Origin: Methylophilaceae bacterium
GTDB lineage: Bacteria; Pseudomonadota; Gammaproteobacteria; Burkholderiales; Methylophilaceae
Direction: 5' to 3'
Assembly: GCA_028355955.1 (NCBI GenBank)
Contig: JAOMTQ010000003.1
Span: 1 to 64,000, forward strand
DNA: 64,000 bases
The notes beneath the pieces are model-generated. The model ran no database searches. It had not been told where the DNA came from and worked only from the letters and a program-made list of their open reading frames with translations. The position numbers were made by a program, and so were the translations under genes. This document shows, piece by piece, positions 1 through 10,307 of this stretch (positions are counted from its first letter, which is position 1; the number at the start of each line of letters is the position of its first letter).

Positions 1-22
1 ATTGCTTGGTTTTTTTATTTAT

Positions 23-691
23 ATGCATAAAATTAAAGAAAATATAAAATTTGTTTGTGATGAAATTAAACAAAATTCTCACAAAACAGAAAAAGATATT
101 CGATTAGTTGCAGTAAGCAAAGGCCAAAGCTATTCTGCGATTAAAAGTGCATTTGACGCAGGACAAAAAATCTTCGGTGAAAACTACCTCCAGGAAGCAC
201 TGGAGAAAAAGAAATTGCTTGAAAACCTTGCGATTGAATGGCATTTCATAGGCCCTATTCAGAGTAACAAATGTAAACTTATATCAGAAAATTTTTCTTG
301 GGTGCAGACTGTAGATAGAATTAAAATAGTAAATAAATTAAATCAATATAGGTACCCAAAAAAACCATTAAATATTTGTATTCAAGTTAATATCAGTGAG
401 GAGAATACCAAGAGTGGTATAAGCCTTAATGATGTGAAGCAATTTGCAAAACTTATTAGTAACCTTAAAAACTTAAAGTTACGAGGGGTTATGGCAATTC
501 CATCAAAAACAAATGAAAACCAAAATTTGGTATCACAATATAAATTATTAAAAAATCTGTATGAAGACTTAAAAATTAGTTATAGCTCTGTGGATACTTT
601 ATCAATAGGTATGTCCAATGACTACTTGTTAGCAATTGAGAATGGGGCTAACCTTGTAAGAATAGGAACAAAAATTTTTGGTGCAAGATAG
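23..691 (+). CDS. yggS: YggS/PROSC-family PLP homeostasis protein
   Basis: A cytosolic alanine-racemase-fold (type III) protein that binds pyridoxal phosphate and is thought to buffer PLP and influence amino-acid pools; no catalytic reaction is established for the family. The PLP lysine is K33 in VAVSKG, followed by a GENYLQEA motif near residue 52 and the usual C-terminal block GMSNDYLLAI...VRIGTKIFG. The track opens at a TTG at base 2, but the ATG at 23 gives the usual N-terminus and 222 residues. proC follows after 2 nt, the common yggS-proC pairing in proteobacteria. Family assignment is firm; the physiological role is only inferred. Confidence 0.93.
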   Translation: MHKIKENIKFVCDEIKQNSHKTEKDIRLVAVSKGQSYSAIKSAFDAGQKIFGENYLQEALEKKKLLENLAIEWHFIGPIQSNKCKLISENFSWVQTVDRIKIVNKLNQYRYPKKPLNICIQVNISEENTKSGISLNDVKQFAKLISNLKNLKLRGVMAIPSKTNENQNLVSQYKLLKNLYEDLKISYSSVDTLSIGMSNDYLLAIENGANLVRIGTKIFGAR

Positions 692-693
692 AT

Positions 694-1548
694 ATGGCAA
701 AAAATAAACTTTATTTTATTGGTTGTGGACACATGGCGGAAGCAATTTATCAAAGGCTTGATAAAACCATATACGAGAACATATTTTTAATCGAAAAAGA
801 TGACGATAGACGTATTTATATAGATAAAAAAAAACACGGTAAAACCCAATTACTTAAAAGCCTTGATGGTATTAAATTTTGTAATTCAGATATTGTTATT
901 TTAGCTGTTAAACCGAATCAAATTAAATCAATATGTAATAAAATTAATTCATTAATAATTGAAAAAAAAGATTTGCCCGAATTGATTTCTATTGCAGCTG
1001 GAGTATCAACAACTACAATTAAAGATTATATTATTCAAGAAAACCTCTCACATCTTCAAAACTCTCTGAATATTTTTAGAGCGATGCCAAACTTATGCGC
1101 TATCAACGGAGATAGCATAACAGGATTATTTGGAAGCTCTGTCCATGATAAATTAAATTCAAAAAATACTGTTTCAGAAATTTTTAATTCTGTTGGTGAA
1201 ATCTTATGGGTAAAGAAAGAATCTGATTTGAATATAGTAACTGCGATATCAGGAAGTGGGCCTGCGTATATATTTTATATCATGGAGGTAATGATTAATT
1301 CAGCATTAGAGCTTGGTCTTTCTAAGAAAGATGCCAAAAAACTAGTCGCCATGACACTTATTGGTTCTGGGAAAATGGGGTTGAGCATCCAAAACTTAAA
1401 AGAACAGATTTCTAAGGTTTCATCTAAAGGAGGCACGACTGAGGCAGCGTTAAAGGTTTTTGATAAAGAAAACCTTAGTTTAATATTTAATCAAGCAATC
1501 GAAGCTGCTCACGCTAGGTCCAAAGAAATTAGTCAAAGTAATGAATAA
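694..1548 (+). CDS. proC: Pyrroline-5-carboxylate reductase
   Basis: Catalyses the last step of proline synthesis, NAD(P)H-dependent reduction of pyrroline-5-carboxylate, in the cytosol. The N-terminal Rossmann motif GCGHMAEA lies at residues 10-17. The diagnostic C-terminal domain motif [10 protein letters not shown] is near residue 186, and a KGGTTEAAL-like stretch sits close to the end. The 284 residues are slightly longer than the usual 265-275. It starts with ATG 2 nt after yggS and its end overlaps mnmA by 8 nt. proA and proB are elsewhere in the window, so all three proline enzymes are present. The yggT gene that often follows proC in this neighbourhood is absent. Confidence 0.96.
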   Translation: MAKNKLYFIGCGHMAEAIYQRLDKTIYENIFLIEKDDDRRIYIDKKKHGKTQLLKSLDGIKFCNSDIVILAVKPNQIKSICNKINSLIIEKKDLPELISIAAGVSTTTIKDYIIQENLSHLQNSLNIFRAMPNLCAINGDSITGLFGSSVHDKLNSKNTVSEIFNSVGEILWVKKESDLNIVTAISGSGPAYIFYIMEVMINSALELGLSKKDAKKLVAMTLIGSGKMGLSIQNLKEQISKVSSKGGTTEAALKVFDKENLSLIFNQAIEAAHARSKEISQSNE

Positions 1549-2626
1549 ACATATAGTTGTAGGTCTATCAGGAGGCGTTGATTCTGCAGTCACTGCCTGG
1601 CTTTTAAAAGATAAAGGGTTCAAGGTTACTGGCCTTTTCATGAAAAACTGGGAGGATGAAGATGATGATGAGTTTTGTACAAGCAAACAAGATTTAATTG
1701 ATGCAGTTTCAGTTTCAGAAAAGATAGGTATTGATATAGAAGTCGTGAATTTTGCAAAGGAATATAAAGAAAAAGTGTTTTCTTTGTTTATCTCAGGCCT
1801 AGAAAAAGGTATTACGCCGAATCCAGATATATTATGTAATTCAGAAATCAAATTTGAAGCTTTCCTCAACCATGCAATCAAGATGGGAGCATCAAAAATA
1901 GCTACCGGTCATTACGCAAACGTCTTTGAAAAAAATGGCCTTCACTTTCTATCCAAAGGATTTGATGGAACAAAAGATCAAAGCTATTTCTTGCATCGCC
2001 TTAACCAATCGCAGTTAGCTAAATCTGTATTTCCTCTAGGTGGTTTATTAAAATCCGATGTGAGAGATTTAGCTAAAAAACATTCTTTGCATAATCATGA
2101 TAGAAAAGACTCAACAGGTATTTGTTTTATTGGAGAGCGTCCATTTGCAGATTTTATTAGTCAGTATATAAAGAAAACTCCAGGCTCAATTATTAATGAA
2201 GATGGTAAAGAGATTGGAAAGCATAACGGAGTTAATTTTTATACAATTGGGCAAAGACAAGGGCTCAACATTGGGGGAACAAAAACTGGAAATGGTTTGC
2301 CTTGGTTTGTTTTAGATAAAAATAATAAAAATAATACTCTTTTAGTGGGACAAGGGCACGACCACCCTCTTCTTCAAAGTGATGGTTTGTCAGCAAATGA
2401 TATGCACTGGATTTCAGGAAAACCTCCCAGGCTTAACTGGGTTTACTCAGCTAAAACAAGATATAGACAAATGGATGCGCCATGTGAAATTGATAGTTAC
2501 GTGAAAGACAATTGTTCAATTATGTTTGGCCAGAAACAATGGGCTATTACTCCTGGGCAATCTGTGGTTATTTATGAGAGTAATGTTTGTCTTGGCGGTG
2601 GTTATATCAAAAAGGCAATTAGCTAA
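1541..2626 (+). CDS. mnmA: tRNA-specific 2-thiouridylase MnmA
   Basis: Transfers sulfur to U34 of tRNA-Lys, -Glu and -Gln to give 2-thiouridine, using ATP and a sulfur relay. The ATP pyrophosphatase loop GLSGGVDS is at residues 8-15. The two catalytic cysteines are visible as C99 in NPDILCN and C195 in [12 protein letters not shown], and [10 protein letters not shown] is also typical. The 361 residues match the family. The ATG overlaps the proC end by 8 nt, suggesting translational coupling, and nadC begins directly after the stop codon. Confidence 0.96.
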   Translation: MNKHIVVGLSGGVDSAVTAWLLKDKGFKVTGLFMKNWEDEDDDEFCTSKQDLIDAVSVSEKIGIDIEVVNFAKEYKEKVFSLFISGLEKGITPNPDILCNSEIKFEAFLNHAIKMGASKIATGHYANVFEKNGLHFLSKGFDGTKDQSYFLHRLNQSQLAKSVFPLGGLLKSDVRDLAKKHSLHNHDRKDSTGICFIGERPFADFISQYIKKTPGSIINEDGKEIGKHNGVNFYTIGQRQGLNIGGTKTGNGLPWFVLDKNNKNNTLLVGQGHDHPLLQSDGLSANDMHWISGKPPRLNWVYSAKTRYRQMDAPCEIDSYVKDNCSIMFGQKQWAITPGQSVVIYESNVCLGGGYIKKAIS

Positions 2627-3487
2627 ATGGGGGGAGGAAATATTTTTTCACAAGCTATGTTGGCTGATGCCATAAAAGCGAACATAACATATGCATTAAA
2701 AGAAGACTTAGGCAAAACTGATCTCACATCAAATTTATTAAAAAATGATATCAAGGGTCAGGTTCAGATTAAAACGAAGGAAAAAGGAATATTATGCGGA
2801 AAAGCATGGGTTGAGGAGTGCTTTAACCAAATAGATAAAAATATTAAAATTACATGGTTGGTTGATGATGGAGAGAGCATAAGAAAAAATCAATTGATTT
2901 GTGTCGTGGAGGGCTTTATAGCCCATATTCTAATGGGTGAAAGGGTTTCATTAAATTTCTTGCAGCTACTTTCTGGTACAGCAACATCAACTGCACATTT
3001 TAAAAATTTAGTAAGAAGTACTTCTGCTAAAATTTTTGATACACGCAAGACAATTCCTGGCCTTAGGATTGCCCAAAAATATGCTGTTTTAATGGGTGGA
3101 GGGAATAATCAAAGAATAGGCTTGTTTGATCAAATTTTGTTAAAAGAAAATCACAAAAATACTTATGACTCTATTACAAATATGCTAAAAAACATTGAGC
3201 ATATAGAACAAATTCAGGTTGAGGTTGAAAATATTAAAGAACTAAAAGAAGTACTCTCCCTTGGCGTAAAAAATATACTTTTAGATAACTTTTCAATTGA
3301 GGATTGTAAAAAGTCAGTAAATCTAAATAATGGTAAAGCTATACTAGAAGCTTCTGGAAATATAAACGAAAAAAATATTTTACATTTTGCAAGAACCGGC
3401 GTTGACAGAATATCCATAGGTGCAATTACTAAAAATATAAGATCAATTGACTTTTCTATGCTTTTTTCACCTCAAAAGCAGTTATAA
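2627..3487 (+). CDS. nadC: Nicotinate-nucleotide pyrophosphorylase (quinolinate phosphoribosyltransferase)
   Basis: Converts quinolinate and PRPP to nicotinate mononucleotide in de novo NAD synthesis. Family blocks seen are DLTSNLL, the substrate-binding DTRKTIPGLR, QKYAVLMGGGNNQRIGLFD, KENH and the phosphate-binding region EASGNINEKN near the C-terminus. The ATG touches the mnmA stop (TAAATG) and gives 286 residues. The start is not certain: a GGGGGAGG stretch inside the first codons could be a ribosome site for a later start, with ATG 2657 the next in-frame candidate. nadD, a later NAD gene, lies at 35.8 kb. Confidence 0.94.
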   Translation: MGGGNIFSQAMLADAIKANITYALKEDLGKTDLTSNLLKNDIKGQVQIKTKEKGILCGKAWVEECFNQIDKNIKITWLVDDGESIRKNQLICVVEGFIAHILMGERVSLNFLQLLSGTATSTAHFKNLVRSTSAKIFDTRKTIPGLRIAQKYAVLMGGGNNQRIGLFDQILLKENHKNTYDSITNMLKNIEHIEQIQVEVENIKELKEVLSLGVKNILLDNFSIEDCKKSVNLNNGKAILEASGNINEKNILHFARTGVDRISIGAITKNIRSIDFSMLFSPQKQL

Positions 3488-3497
3488 GCTTGAGGAA

Positions 3498-3526
3498 GAT
3501 ATAGCAAAAGGTTATCATATCTTTTT
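3498..3526 (+). terminator. Weak hairpin plus T-run after nadC
   Basis: A 5-bp stem GATAT/ATATC with a 14-nt loop is followed by five T's, in the 55-nt gap between nadC and ilvB. It could terminate the yggS-proC-mnmA-nadC unit, but the AT-only stem is weak and could arise by chance in this base composition. Confidence 0.22.
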
Positions 3527-3542
3527 ATCGATATAGTATTCC

Positions 3543-5273
3543 ATGACAGCTGAAATTATTACTGGTGCAGAAATTGCTATCCGGTGTCTCCAGAAAGAGA
3601 ATGTTAAATTTGTTTTTGGTTACCCTGGTGGTGCGGTATTAAATATATACGACGCAATTTTCCAACAAAAATCTTTCAAACACGTTCTTGTGCGACACGA
3701 GCAAGCAGCCGTTCATGCGGCAGATGCATACTCAAGAGCAACTGGTGATGTTGGTGTTGCTTTAGTTACATCAGGTCCTGGAGCTACAAACGCAGTAACC
3801 GGAATAGCAACTGCTCACATGGATTCGATTCCAATGGTCATTATCAGCGGTCAAGTTCCAACACACGCAATAGGCCAAGATGCTTTTCAAGAGTGCGATA
3901 CCGTTGGTATTACAAGGCCATGCGTTAAACATAACTTTCTAGTCAAAGATATTAAAGATATTGCAAGCACAATTAAAAAGGCATTTTATTTGGCTGCAAC
4001 AGGGCGACCAGGTCCTGTTCTTGTAGATATACCGAAAGATATTACAGCTGAAACTACAGAATTTATATATCCTGAAAATGTTTCACTTAGATCTTATAAT
4101 CCAATTAATCAGGGACATAGTGGCCAAATTAATAAAGCATTAGATTTGCTTGTAAATGCCCAAAAGCCAATGGTATATTCAGGTGGAGGCGTGGTACTTG
4201 GAAATGCATCTGAAGCTTTAACAGAGTTTATCAAGCTTTTAGGTTTTCCTATAACTAATACTTTAATGGGGCTAGGTGGCTTTCCTGCCTCGCATGAGAA
4301 TTTTTTAGGTATGCTTGGAATGCATGGAACATATCAGGCTAATATGGCAATGCAAGAATGCGATGTTTTATTAGCTGTTGGAGCAAGATTTGATGATAGA
4401 GTGATCGGAAATCCTGATCATTTTTTAGCAAAACCAAAAAAGATCATTCATATAGATATTGATCCAGCATCTATTTCTAAAAGGGTTAAAATTGATATTC
4501 CAATTGTAGGTGACGTAAAACTTGTCCTTGAAGATCTTATTTCTGCATTCAAAGCCCTAAAAAGTAGTAGTTCTAATAATTTACGCACTGATTGGCTAAA
4601 GACTATAGATCTATGGAAACAAAAAGATTGTATGAGCTTTGAGGATGATGGCACGCAAATCAAACCTCAGAAAGTTATACAAAAACTTCATGAAGTTACA
4701 AATGGTGAAGCCTTTATTACTTCAGATGTAGGTCAGCATCAAATGTGGGCTGCTCAGTACTATCCATTTGATAAACCGAGAAGATGGATTAATTCAGGTG
4801 GATTAGGAACAATGGGTGTTGGTCTTCCATATGCAATGGGATGTCAACTCGCTTTTCCCGACTCACAAGTAGCTTGTGTAACTGGGGAAGCATCAATTCA
4901 AATGTGTATACAAGAGCTTTCAACATGTAAACAATTCAACTTACCTGTAAAAATTGTTAATTTAAACAATCGTTACATGGGTATGGTAAGACAATGGCAA
5001 GAGTTTTTTTATGGAAACCGTTATGCCGAGTCTTATATGGATGCCTTACCAGATTTTGTAAAACTTGCTGAATCTTATGGGCATGTTGGTATGAAGATAG
5101 AAAATTCGTCAGATATTGAAGGTGCATTAAAAGAGGCGTTTTCGCCAAAACTAAAAGAGAGGTTAGTGTTTTTAGATTTTATAACAGATCAGACAGAAAA
5201 TGTTTTCCCTATGGTGCCAAACGGCAAAGGTTTATCCGAAATGATCTTAGCTGATGATGCAGAAGATCTATAA
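3543..5273 (+). CDS. ilvB: Acetolactate synthase large (catalytic) subunit
   Basis: Thiamine-diphosphate enzyme that makes acetolactate or acetohydroxybutyrate, the first common step of valine, leucine and isoleucine synthesis. The catalytic glutamate is E53 in VRHEQAAVHAADAY. FAD/central-domain blocks GARFDDRVIG and HIDIDPASISK follow. The C-terminal ThDP region reads VTGEASIQMC...LNNRYMGMVRQWQ, so the usual GDG is GEA. The 576 residues are normal. No ribosome binding site is obvious before ATG 3543. It is directly followed by ilvH and ilvC, forming an ilvBHC operon. The symbol ilvI is equally valid for this paralogue class. Confidence 0.96.
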   Translation: MTAEIITGAEIAIRCLQKENVKFVFGYPGGAVLNIYDAIFQQKSFKHVLVRHEQAAVHAADAYSRATGDVGVALVTSGPGATNAVTGIATAHMDSIPMVIISGQVPTHAIGQDAFQECDTVGITRPCVKHNFLVKDIKDIASTIKKAFYLAATGRPGPVLVDIPKDITAETTEFIYPENVSLRSYNPINQGHSGQINKALDLLVNAQKPMVYSGGGVVLGNASEALTEFIKLLGFPITNTLMGLGGFPASHENFLGMLGMHGTYQANMAMQECDVLLAVGARFDDRVIGNPDHFLAKPKKIIHIDIDPASISKRVKIDIPIVGDVKLVLEDLISAFKALKSSSSNNLRTDWLKTIDLWKQKDCMSFEDDGTQIKPQKVIQKLHEVTNGEAFITSDVGQHQMWAAQYYPFDKPRRWINSGGLGTMGVGLPYAMGCQLAFPDSQVACVTGEASIQMCIQELSTCKQFNLPVKIVNLNNRYMGMVRQWQEFFYGNRYAESYMDALPDFVKLAESYGHVGMKIENSSDIEGALKEAFSPKLKERLVFLDFITDQTENVFPMVPNGKGLSEMILADDAEDL

Positions 5274-5765
5274 ATGAGGCATATTATTTCATTACTTATG
5301 GAAAACGAAGCAGGTGCTCTTTCAAGGGTATCGGGACTTTTTTCAGCTAGAGGCTATAATATAGAATCTTTATCAGTTGCGCCTACTGAAGACCAGTCAC
5401 TATCTAGAATGACAATTGTAACTAGAGGTTCTGATGAAATAATCGAACAGATCATAAAGCAATTAAATAAACTTATTGATGTAGTAAAAGTTCTTGATTT
5501 GCATGATGGTGATCATATTGAACGAGAGTTAGTTTTGGTTAAAGTAAAAGCGAATAAGCAATATCGAGATGAGGTGCAACAACTCAGTAGTAGCTATGGA
5601 GGACGGATAATTGATTCTTCAGAAAATATTCTCACAATTGAATTTACAGGTACATCTACAGAATTAGATAATTACTTAAAAAGTTTAAATAATTCTTTTG
5701 TGGTTGAAATTGTTCGAACAGGTGCTTCGGGAATAGGTCGAGGTGATAGGATCTTAAAAATATAA
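5274..5765 (+). CDS. ilvH: Acetolactate synthase small regulatory subunit
   Basis: Regulatory partner of IlvB that stimulates the catalytic subunit and confers valine feedback inhibition. The N-terminal ACT domain is clear: MRHIISLLMENEAGALSRVSGLFSARG-type start, then NIESLSV and SLSRMTIVT; the C-terminal half (residues about 80-163) is the second ACT-like domain. At 163 residues it has the standard length. The ATG abuts the ilvB stop codon (TAAATG), consistent with coupled synthesis of the two subunits. Confidence 0.96.
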   Translation: MRHIISLLMENEAGALSRVSGLFSARGYNIESLSVAPTEDQSLSRMTIVTRGSDEIIEQIIKQLNKLIDVVKVLDLHDGDHIERELVLVKVKANKQYRDEVQQLSSSYGGRIIDSSENILTIEFTGTSTELDNYLKSLNNSFVVEIVRTGASGIGRGDRILKI

Positions 5766-5772
5766 TTTTTAA

Positions 5773-7420
<1,648 letters not shown>

Positions 7421-7424
<4 letters not shown>

Positions 7425-7894
7425 TTAGTATTTATTAAGGCTGCTAGTTGTTTTAATGCCTTTGAATAAACATCTTTTTTAAAATCAATTACCTCATCAT
7501 TTGGTGTCCAATAATCAACCCAGGACCAATTATCAAATTCAGGTTTTGGTGAATTTTTAAGATATATATCATTTTCATTACCCAAAAATTTTAATAAATA
7601 CCAAATTTGTTTTTGTCCTTTATACAAATTATTGTCTTTTCTAATCCAATTTTTTGGAACATCATAATATAACCAATCACTTGTTCTTCCCAGAATTTCT
7701 ATCTTACCTTCATCAATACCTACCTCTTCCTTTAATTCTCGAAACATTGCTTCTTCAATTGTCTCATTTGACTTAATTCCTCCTTGAGGAAATTGCCATG
7801 CATTTTCATTTGTTCTTTTGGCCCAAAGTACCTTATGATCATTATTGATTATGACTATCGCGACATTTTCGCGATATCCTTCTTTATCAATCAT
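7421..7894 (-). CDS. nudH: RNA pyrophosphohydrolase (Nudix)
   Basis: Removes pyrophosphate from the 5' end of triphosphorylated mRNA, which starts RNase E-dependent decay. The protein opens MIDKEGYRENVAIVI as RppH homologues do, and carries FPQGGIKSNET followed by the Nudix helix EEAMFRELKEEVGI at about residues 35-60. The 157 residues are slightly shorter than in enterics. Its stop overlaps the psd stop by 4 nt in a convergent TTAA, leaving no room for a terminator between the two. Also called rppH. Confidence 0.95.
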
Positions 7895-7947
7895 TGGTAT
7901 TATCCTTTTAATTCAAATAATCTTTTTTATACATTAAAATTTTCAAC

Positions 7948-8934
7948 ATGGTTAAGCAAAAAAAATTATCAATATTTAATTTAAAAACTTCTAATTTAAT
8001 CATTTTAACTTTTTTTCTCATTATTCTTTATCTTTATTTTTCATCTAATGTTAAAAAAGATCACATATCAAAAGCATACATAACAAACCAAGGTGATAAT
8101 ACGGTTTCTATTATTGATTTAGAAACATTAAACACATTAGATACATTGGAAGTCGGAGTTGCTCCGCTTGGCATAACGATTTTACAAAAAAAGAAATTAG
8201 TTTTTATTGGTAATGTGGGTTCAGATGATATCTCAGTCATCGATGCAGTTAACGACAGGCTAATTAAAACTATCAAGCTCGGCACTGCACCCCTAAGTCT
8301 GACTTCTAACTCTGAAGAAACTGAGGTTTATGTTACTGACTGGTTTAAAAATAATGTCCTAACAATATCAATTGAGCAAATGAGAGTAACTAATTCGTTA
8401 AATGTTGGGATTACACCATCAGGAATAGCATATAACAAAAAACATCAGTATCAAGTAATCTCTAATCGAGACGCCAATACTCTCGAAATTTATACCAAAG
8501 ATCATAATTTAGTAAAAAAAATAGAAACCGGAAATCATCCTTTTGGTATTTACACAGAAGGTGATTTTGTATATGTAGCAAATGTTTATGATGATTCAGT
8601 CAGTATTATAAATTTAGTAGATTGGTCAACATATGAATTCTTGGTTGGAGCCCACCCCTATAATGTTCGAGTTCATAATAAAGTGGCATATGTAACAAAT
8701 ACTGTTGATGACACTATTACTATTTATGACCTTGATTCAAAAAAAACAATAAAAACATTAGATACAGGTGAGACACCTGAAAACTTAGATCTTAATATTA
8801 AGCTAAACCTAGTCGTTGTGACTAATTGGGGTAGCGATTCAATTTCAATTTTTGATATTCAAACCCTTCAACTTTTAAAGGAAATAAAGACAGGTGCGCA
8901 GAGCAGGTCTTTTGGAGATTTTATACTTCAGTAA
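7948..8934 (+). CDS. Membrane-anchored seven-bladed YVTN beta-propeller protein
   Basis: A 328-residue protein with one N-terminal hydrophobic segment (about residues 16-32) and then seven consecutive repeats of about 41 residues. Each repeat has the pattern v-T/S-N-x-x-D/S-x-S/I-I-D...G-x-x-P-x-x, for example ITNQGDNTVSIIDL, VTNWGSDSISIFDI and GVAPLGI. Seven repeats are what a closed beta-propeller needs, so it is probably a periplasmic binding or scaffold domain tethered to the inner membrane. The repeat class includes propellers found beside PQQ-dependent alcohol oxidation genes. The next gene encodes an MxaD-like protein, so a role around methanol oxidation is a reasonable inference, not shown. 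Confidence 0.85.
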   Translation: MVKQKKLSIFNLKTSNLIILTFFLIILYLYFSSNVKKDHISKAYITNQGDNTVSIIDLETLNTLDTLEVGVAPLGITILQKKKLVFIGNVGSDDISVIDAVNDRLIKTIKLGTAPLSLTSNSEETEVYVTDWFKNNVLTISIEQMRVTNSLNVGITPSGIAYNKKHQYQVISNRDANTLEIYTKDHNLVKKIETGNHPFGIYTEGDFVYVANVYDDSVSIINLVDWSTYEFLVGAHPYNVRVHNKVAYVTNTVDDTITIYDLDSKKTIKTLDTGETPENLDLNIKLNLVVVTNWGSDSISIFDIQTLQLLKEIKTGAQSRSFGDFILQ

Positions 8935-8990
8935 AGTTTTTATAGTAGTATATGAAATTATTAAAAAACAATAAAAAGGATTTATAAAGA

Positions 8991-9425
8991 ATGAAAAAAA
9001 TAATTTTTACTCTACTAGCTATCTTATTCTCTACTCTAGCTTTTTCTCATGGTCCAACTCCGCAAAAGGTTCAAGAATCAGTGACGATTGCAGCCTCTCC
9101 AGAAAAAACATGGGAAGCATTAAAAAATTATTCTGCATTCGAAAAAATTATGAAGGTAAGATCCTTTAAAGATAAATTAATGAAAGCTAAGTACGAACTT
9201 ATAAAAACAGATGTCCCTTTTTCTGATTACAATGCACAGATTAGAGTTAAAAAAGGTGAAAATGATAATGAGTCGGTTGTTCAATGGACAGCAAGGTTTT
9301 ATAGAACATATAAATTAAACCCTCCCATCCCAGAAGGACAGGATGATGCTACTGCTGTGGCCGCTGTAAAAGAAATTGTTGGACCTGGGTTAGCTGGGTT
9401 TAAAAAATCTGTTGAGTCACAATAA
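8991..9425 (+). CDS. MxaD-like periplasmic SRPBCC-family protein
   Basis: A 144-residue protein with a cleavable signal peptide (residues 1-19, cleavage about AFS-HG). The mature start HGPTPQKVQESVTI resembles MxaD, the periplasmic protein reported in methylotrophs to help electron transfer from methanol dehydrogenase to cytochrome cL. The rest (ASPEKTWEALKNYSAFEKIM) reads as a START/SRPBCC ligand-binding fold. A GGA-containing ribosome site precedes the ATG and a strong terminator follows. It sits 56 nt after the YVTN propeller, on the same strand. Identity with MxaD is by remembered similarity only; no methanol dehydrogenase gene is in the window. Confidence 0.75.
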   Translation: MKKIIFTLLAILFSTLAFSHGPTPQKVQESVTIAASPEKTWEALKNYSAFEKIMKVRSFKDKLMKAKYELIKTDVPFSDYNAQIRVKKGENDNESVVQWTARFYRTYKLNPPIPEGQDDATAVAAVKEIVGPGLAGFKKSVESQ

Positions 9426-9443
9426 TTTTTTTAAAATTTAATT

Positions 9444-9472
9444 AAAAGCGGATAACTTACTCCGCTTTTTTT
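9444..9472 (+). terminator. Intrinsic terminator of the MxaD-like gene
   Basis: AAAAGCGGA and TCCGCTTTT form a 9-bp stem around an 8-nt loop, followed by an uninterrupted run of T's. It is the clearest intrinsic terminator in the left third of the window. The esterase ATG begins at the very next base after the T-run (9473), so the terminator also sits exactly where that gene's leader should be. Confidence 0.82.
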
Positions 9473-10081
9473 ATGCTCACAATCAATCCACAACCATCAC
9501 CAAAAGCTATTGTTTTATGGCTTCATGGCCTCGGTGCTGATCAAAATGATTTCGTAGATTTTATTAATCTACTTAATCTAAAACAATTTACCTTCATCCT
9601 TCCAAATGCTCCCTATAGAAAAATTACAATGAATCAAGGCGTTGAAATGCGTGGTTGGTATGATATCGAATCACTTAATTTTGAAAAGCAAGATGAATTA
9701 GGATTGCAAGCATCAATGCGCTATATTGAGTCAATTATAGAAATAAAACTCACTAACTTTAATGGAGAATTATTTATTGGTGGTTTTTCTCAAGGAGCCG
9801 CATTAGCACAATATATTGGATTTACTTCAAAATTAAATTTTACTAAAATAGTTTCACTATCAGGTTACTGCCCTAAAATAGAAATATCAGACAATAAATT
9901 AGATATCAAAATTCAAGCGATTCATGGTGTTAGTGATAATGTTATCAATATCAATTTAGCCAAGGCTTCTTATGAAAAATTTAAAATTAACGGGAATTTT
10001 ATTTTAAAAGAATATAAAATGGGGCACGAAGTTATTAATGAAGAGATTTTTGATGTACGTGAATTTTTATTAAGAGATTAA
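9473..10081 (+). CDS. Alpha/beta-hydrolase, carboxylesterase/phospholipase family
   Basis: A 202-residue cytosolic serine hydrolase of the carboxylesterase II / lysophospholipase-like type. LHGLGADQNDF near residue 18 forms the oxyanion region and GGFSQGAAL near residue 103 holds the nucleophile serine; the aspartate is likely in HGVSDNVI and the histidine in MGHEV near the C-terminus. Substrate is unknown; the family cleaves short-chain esters. The ATG at 9473 is the only reasonable start and lies immediately behind an intrinsic terminator, with no ribosome binding site visible, so expression must be by read-through or a leaderless transcript. xseB follows after 4 nt. Confidence 0.87.
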   Translation: MLTINPQPSPKAIVLWLHGLGADQNDFVDFINLLNLKQFTFILPNAPYRKITMNQGVEMRGWYDIESLNFEKQDELGLQASMRYIESIIEIKLTNFNGELFIGGFSQGAALAQYIGFTSKLNFTKIVSLSGYCPKIEISDNKLDIKIQAIHGVSDNVININLAKASYEKFKINGNFILKEYKMGHEVINEEIFDVREFLLRD

Positions 10082-10085
10082 GGCA

Positions 10086-10307
10086 ATGACTGAAGAAAAT
10101 ATAAATCTAGAAAAGCTACTTAACGAACTTGAATCAATTGTAAATAAAATGGAAAGTGATGACCTAAATGTAGAGGATTCACTGAAATCATATGAAAGAG
10201 GCATTAGTTTAATTAAAAATGCTCAAAGTAAACTTAAAAAAATTGAGCAAAAGGTAGAAATTCTTTCAAAAGAAGGTTCCTTAGAAAATTTTAATACCGA
10301 TGAATAA
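10086..10307 (+). CDS. xseB: Exodeoxyribonuclease VII small subunit
   Basis: Small helical subunit of ExoVII, the nuclease that degrades single-stranded DNA in both directions; several XseB copies bind one XseA. The 73 residues contain the family pattern LEKLLNELESIVNKMESDDLNVEDSL-type helix, then SLKSYERGISLI, the most conserved part. The C-terminal codons overlap the ispA start by 8 nt. xseB-ispA-dxs is a classic proteobacterial gene order, which supports the call despite the short length. xseA is not in the window. Confidence 0.93.
   Translation: MTEENINLEKLLNELESIVNKMESDDLNVEDSLKSYERGISLIKNAQSKLKKIEQKVEILSKEGSLENFNTDE

Noticed and set aside
3488-3542. Leader-peptide attenuator before ilvB
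   Set aside because: The 55-nt gap is too short for a leader peptide with Ile/Val/Leu codons plus alternative hairpins; only a weak AT stem is present.
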